Positions 63,349 through 64,000 of a stretch of DNA of 64,000 nt are shown piece after piece. The stretch covers positions 53,206,250 to 53,270,249 of the forward strand of contig NC_044562.1 in NCBI RefSeq assembly GCF_007565055.1, read 5' to 3'. The notes under the pieces were generated by a model. That model was not told the origin of the DNA. It was given only the letters and a program-made list of their open reading frames with translations, and searched no databases. The DNA comes from Rhinopithecus roxellana. Its lineage: Eukaryota; Chordata; Mammalia; Primates; Cercopithecidae. Both the position numbers and the translations under genes were made by a program. Each line of letters begins with the position of its first letter. Within the stretch, counting starts at the first letter, position 1.

Positions 63349-63365
63349 TTCCTTTTTCACCATAG
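63349..63365 (+). other. pJalpha (A-box) motif, exact match
   Basis: Exact TTCCTTTTTCACCATAG in the B monomer downstream of the Alu. It is one of several exact or one-mismatch copies in the 61-64 kb array. Confidence 0.8.
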
Positions 63366-64000
63366 CCCTCAATGAGCTATCAATTATCAGTTTTCAGAAC
63401 ACAAGATAACAGAGTTAGCAAACTGTTCCAAGAAGGGAAGGGTGGAACTCTGTGTGATGAAGTCACACATCAAGAAAGGAATTTCTCAGTAAGCTTCTCT
63501 CCAGTTATTATCTGAGGATATTTCCTTTTTCACCATGGGCCCCTTTCGGCTCCCAAATCTCCCTTTGCATATTCCACGTAAAAAGTGTTAGCAAACTGCT
63601 TCCTGAGAACTAATCTGTAAATCTGTGAATGGAATTCACAGATCACAAAGAAGTTTCTCAGAAAGCTTCTTTCACGTTTTGAACAGATAATATTTCCTTT
63701 ATCAGCGTAGGCCACAATACGATCCAAAGAAGTCCTTTTCTGGTTCCTCCAAAACAGTGATAATGGACTGCTGCATGAAACATAAGTGTAACTCTGTGAG
63801 ATGAATACACACATCACCAAGAGGTTTCTAACAAAGCTTCCCTCTAGTTTTCATCTGAGGATATTTCCTTTGTCACCGCAAGCTTCATTGCGTTCACCGG
63901 TATCCCAATGCAGATTTCCAGAAAACTGTGTTAGCAAACTGAACACTGAAGAGGAACGTGTAACTCTGTGAGTTGCATTCACACATCGAAATGCAGTTTC

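Larger units (their letters stand above)
60919..64000 (-). repeat. Tetrameric alpha-satellite array with Alu insertion, reverse orientation
   Basis: Clean A-B-C-D tetramers continuing to the window end, interrupted only by the Alu at 62324-62628. D landmarks occur near 61391, 62078, 63080 and 63767; the 62078-63080 interval is about 1000 bp because it contains the Alu. The segment at 62020-62830 is closely related to 52900-53400, sharing AACATCAGTGTAAC, CGAAATCAGTTTCTC, GAAGGCTGCTTT and TAAGCTATTCTCC. Confidence 0.93.

Overview
The window is primate centromeric or pericentromeric alpha-satellite (alphoid) DNA from end to end. I see no protein-coding gene, tRNA, rRNA or CRISPR array. Every stretch outside four 100-base N gaps, one Alu and one short poly(A)-tailed insert reads as tandem monomers of about 171-172 bp. 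The Alu at 62.3 kb has base changes I associate with the Old World monkey AluYR lineage, so the likely host is a cercopithecid monkey. Gap size and error pattern look like a scaffolded long-read assembly. In strand fields, + means the usual published alphoid orientation (monomers reading GAAGCTTTCTGAGAAAC) and - its reverse complement.

Layout. (1) 1-13273, +: homogeneous 515-bp trimeric higher-order repeat (HOR), 25 full units and one partial. (2) 13374-26358, -: the same trimer inverted, badly degraded to about 18.8 kb and near-identical from about 19.9 kb. (3) 26459-45104, -: a more diverged tetrameric HOR of about 685 bp, organised into a roughly 7.6-kb super-repeat present about 2.4 times; most is error-laden, and 41.6-45.1 kb is clean. 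(4) 45205-58403, -: clean tetrameric array with local duplications. (5) 58504 to about 60918, +: degraded tetramer, then an orientation switch without an N gap. (6) About 60919-64000, -: clean tetramer carrying the Alu.

How the parts relate. Naming the tetramer monomers A-B-C-D in the - orientation, the trimer is A-C-D: monomer B, marked by GGGAAGGGTGG, is missing and A runs straight into C in register. The trimer therefore looks like a one-monomer deletion derivative that was later amplified and homogenised, while the tetramer looks like older flanking satellite. Monomer B often carries an exact pJalpha (A-box) motif; I found no intact CENP-B box by eye. The sequence would act as centromeric chromatin substrate, not as genes.

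Limits. Long stretches (13.4-18.8, 26.5-41.5 and 58.5-60.9 kb) have indels every few bases, as in unpolished reads. Structural claims there rest on shared private variants, and the gap orientations may be scaffolding choices.
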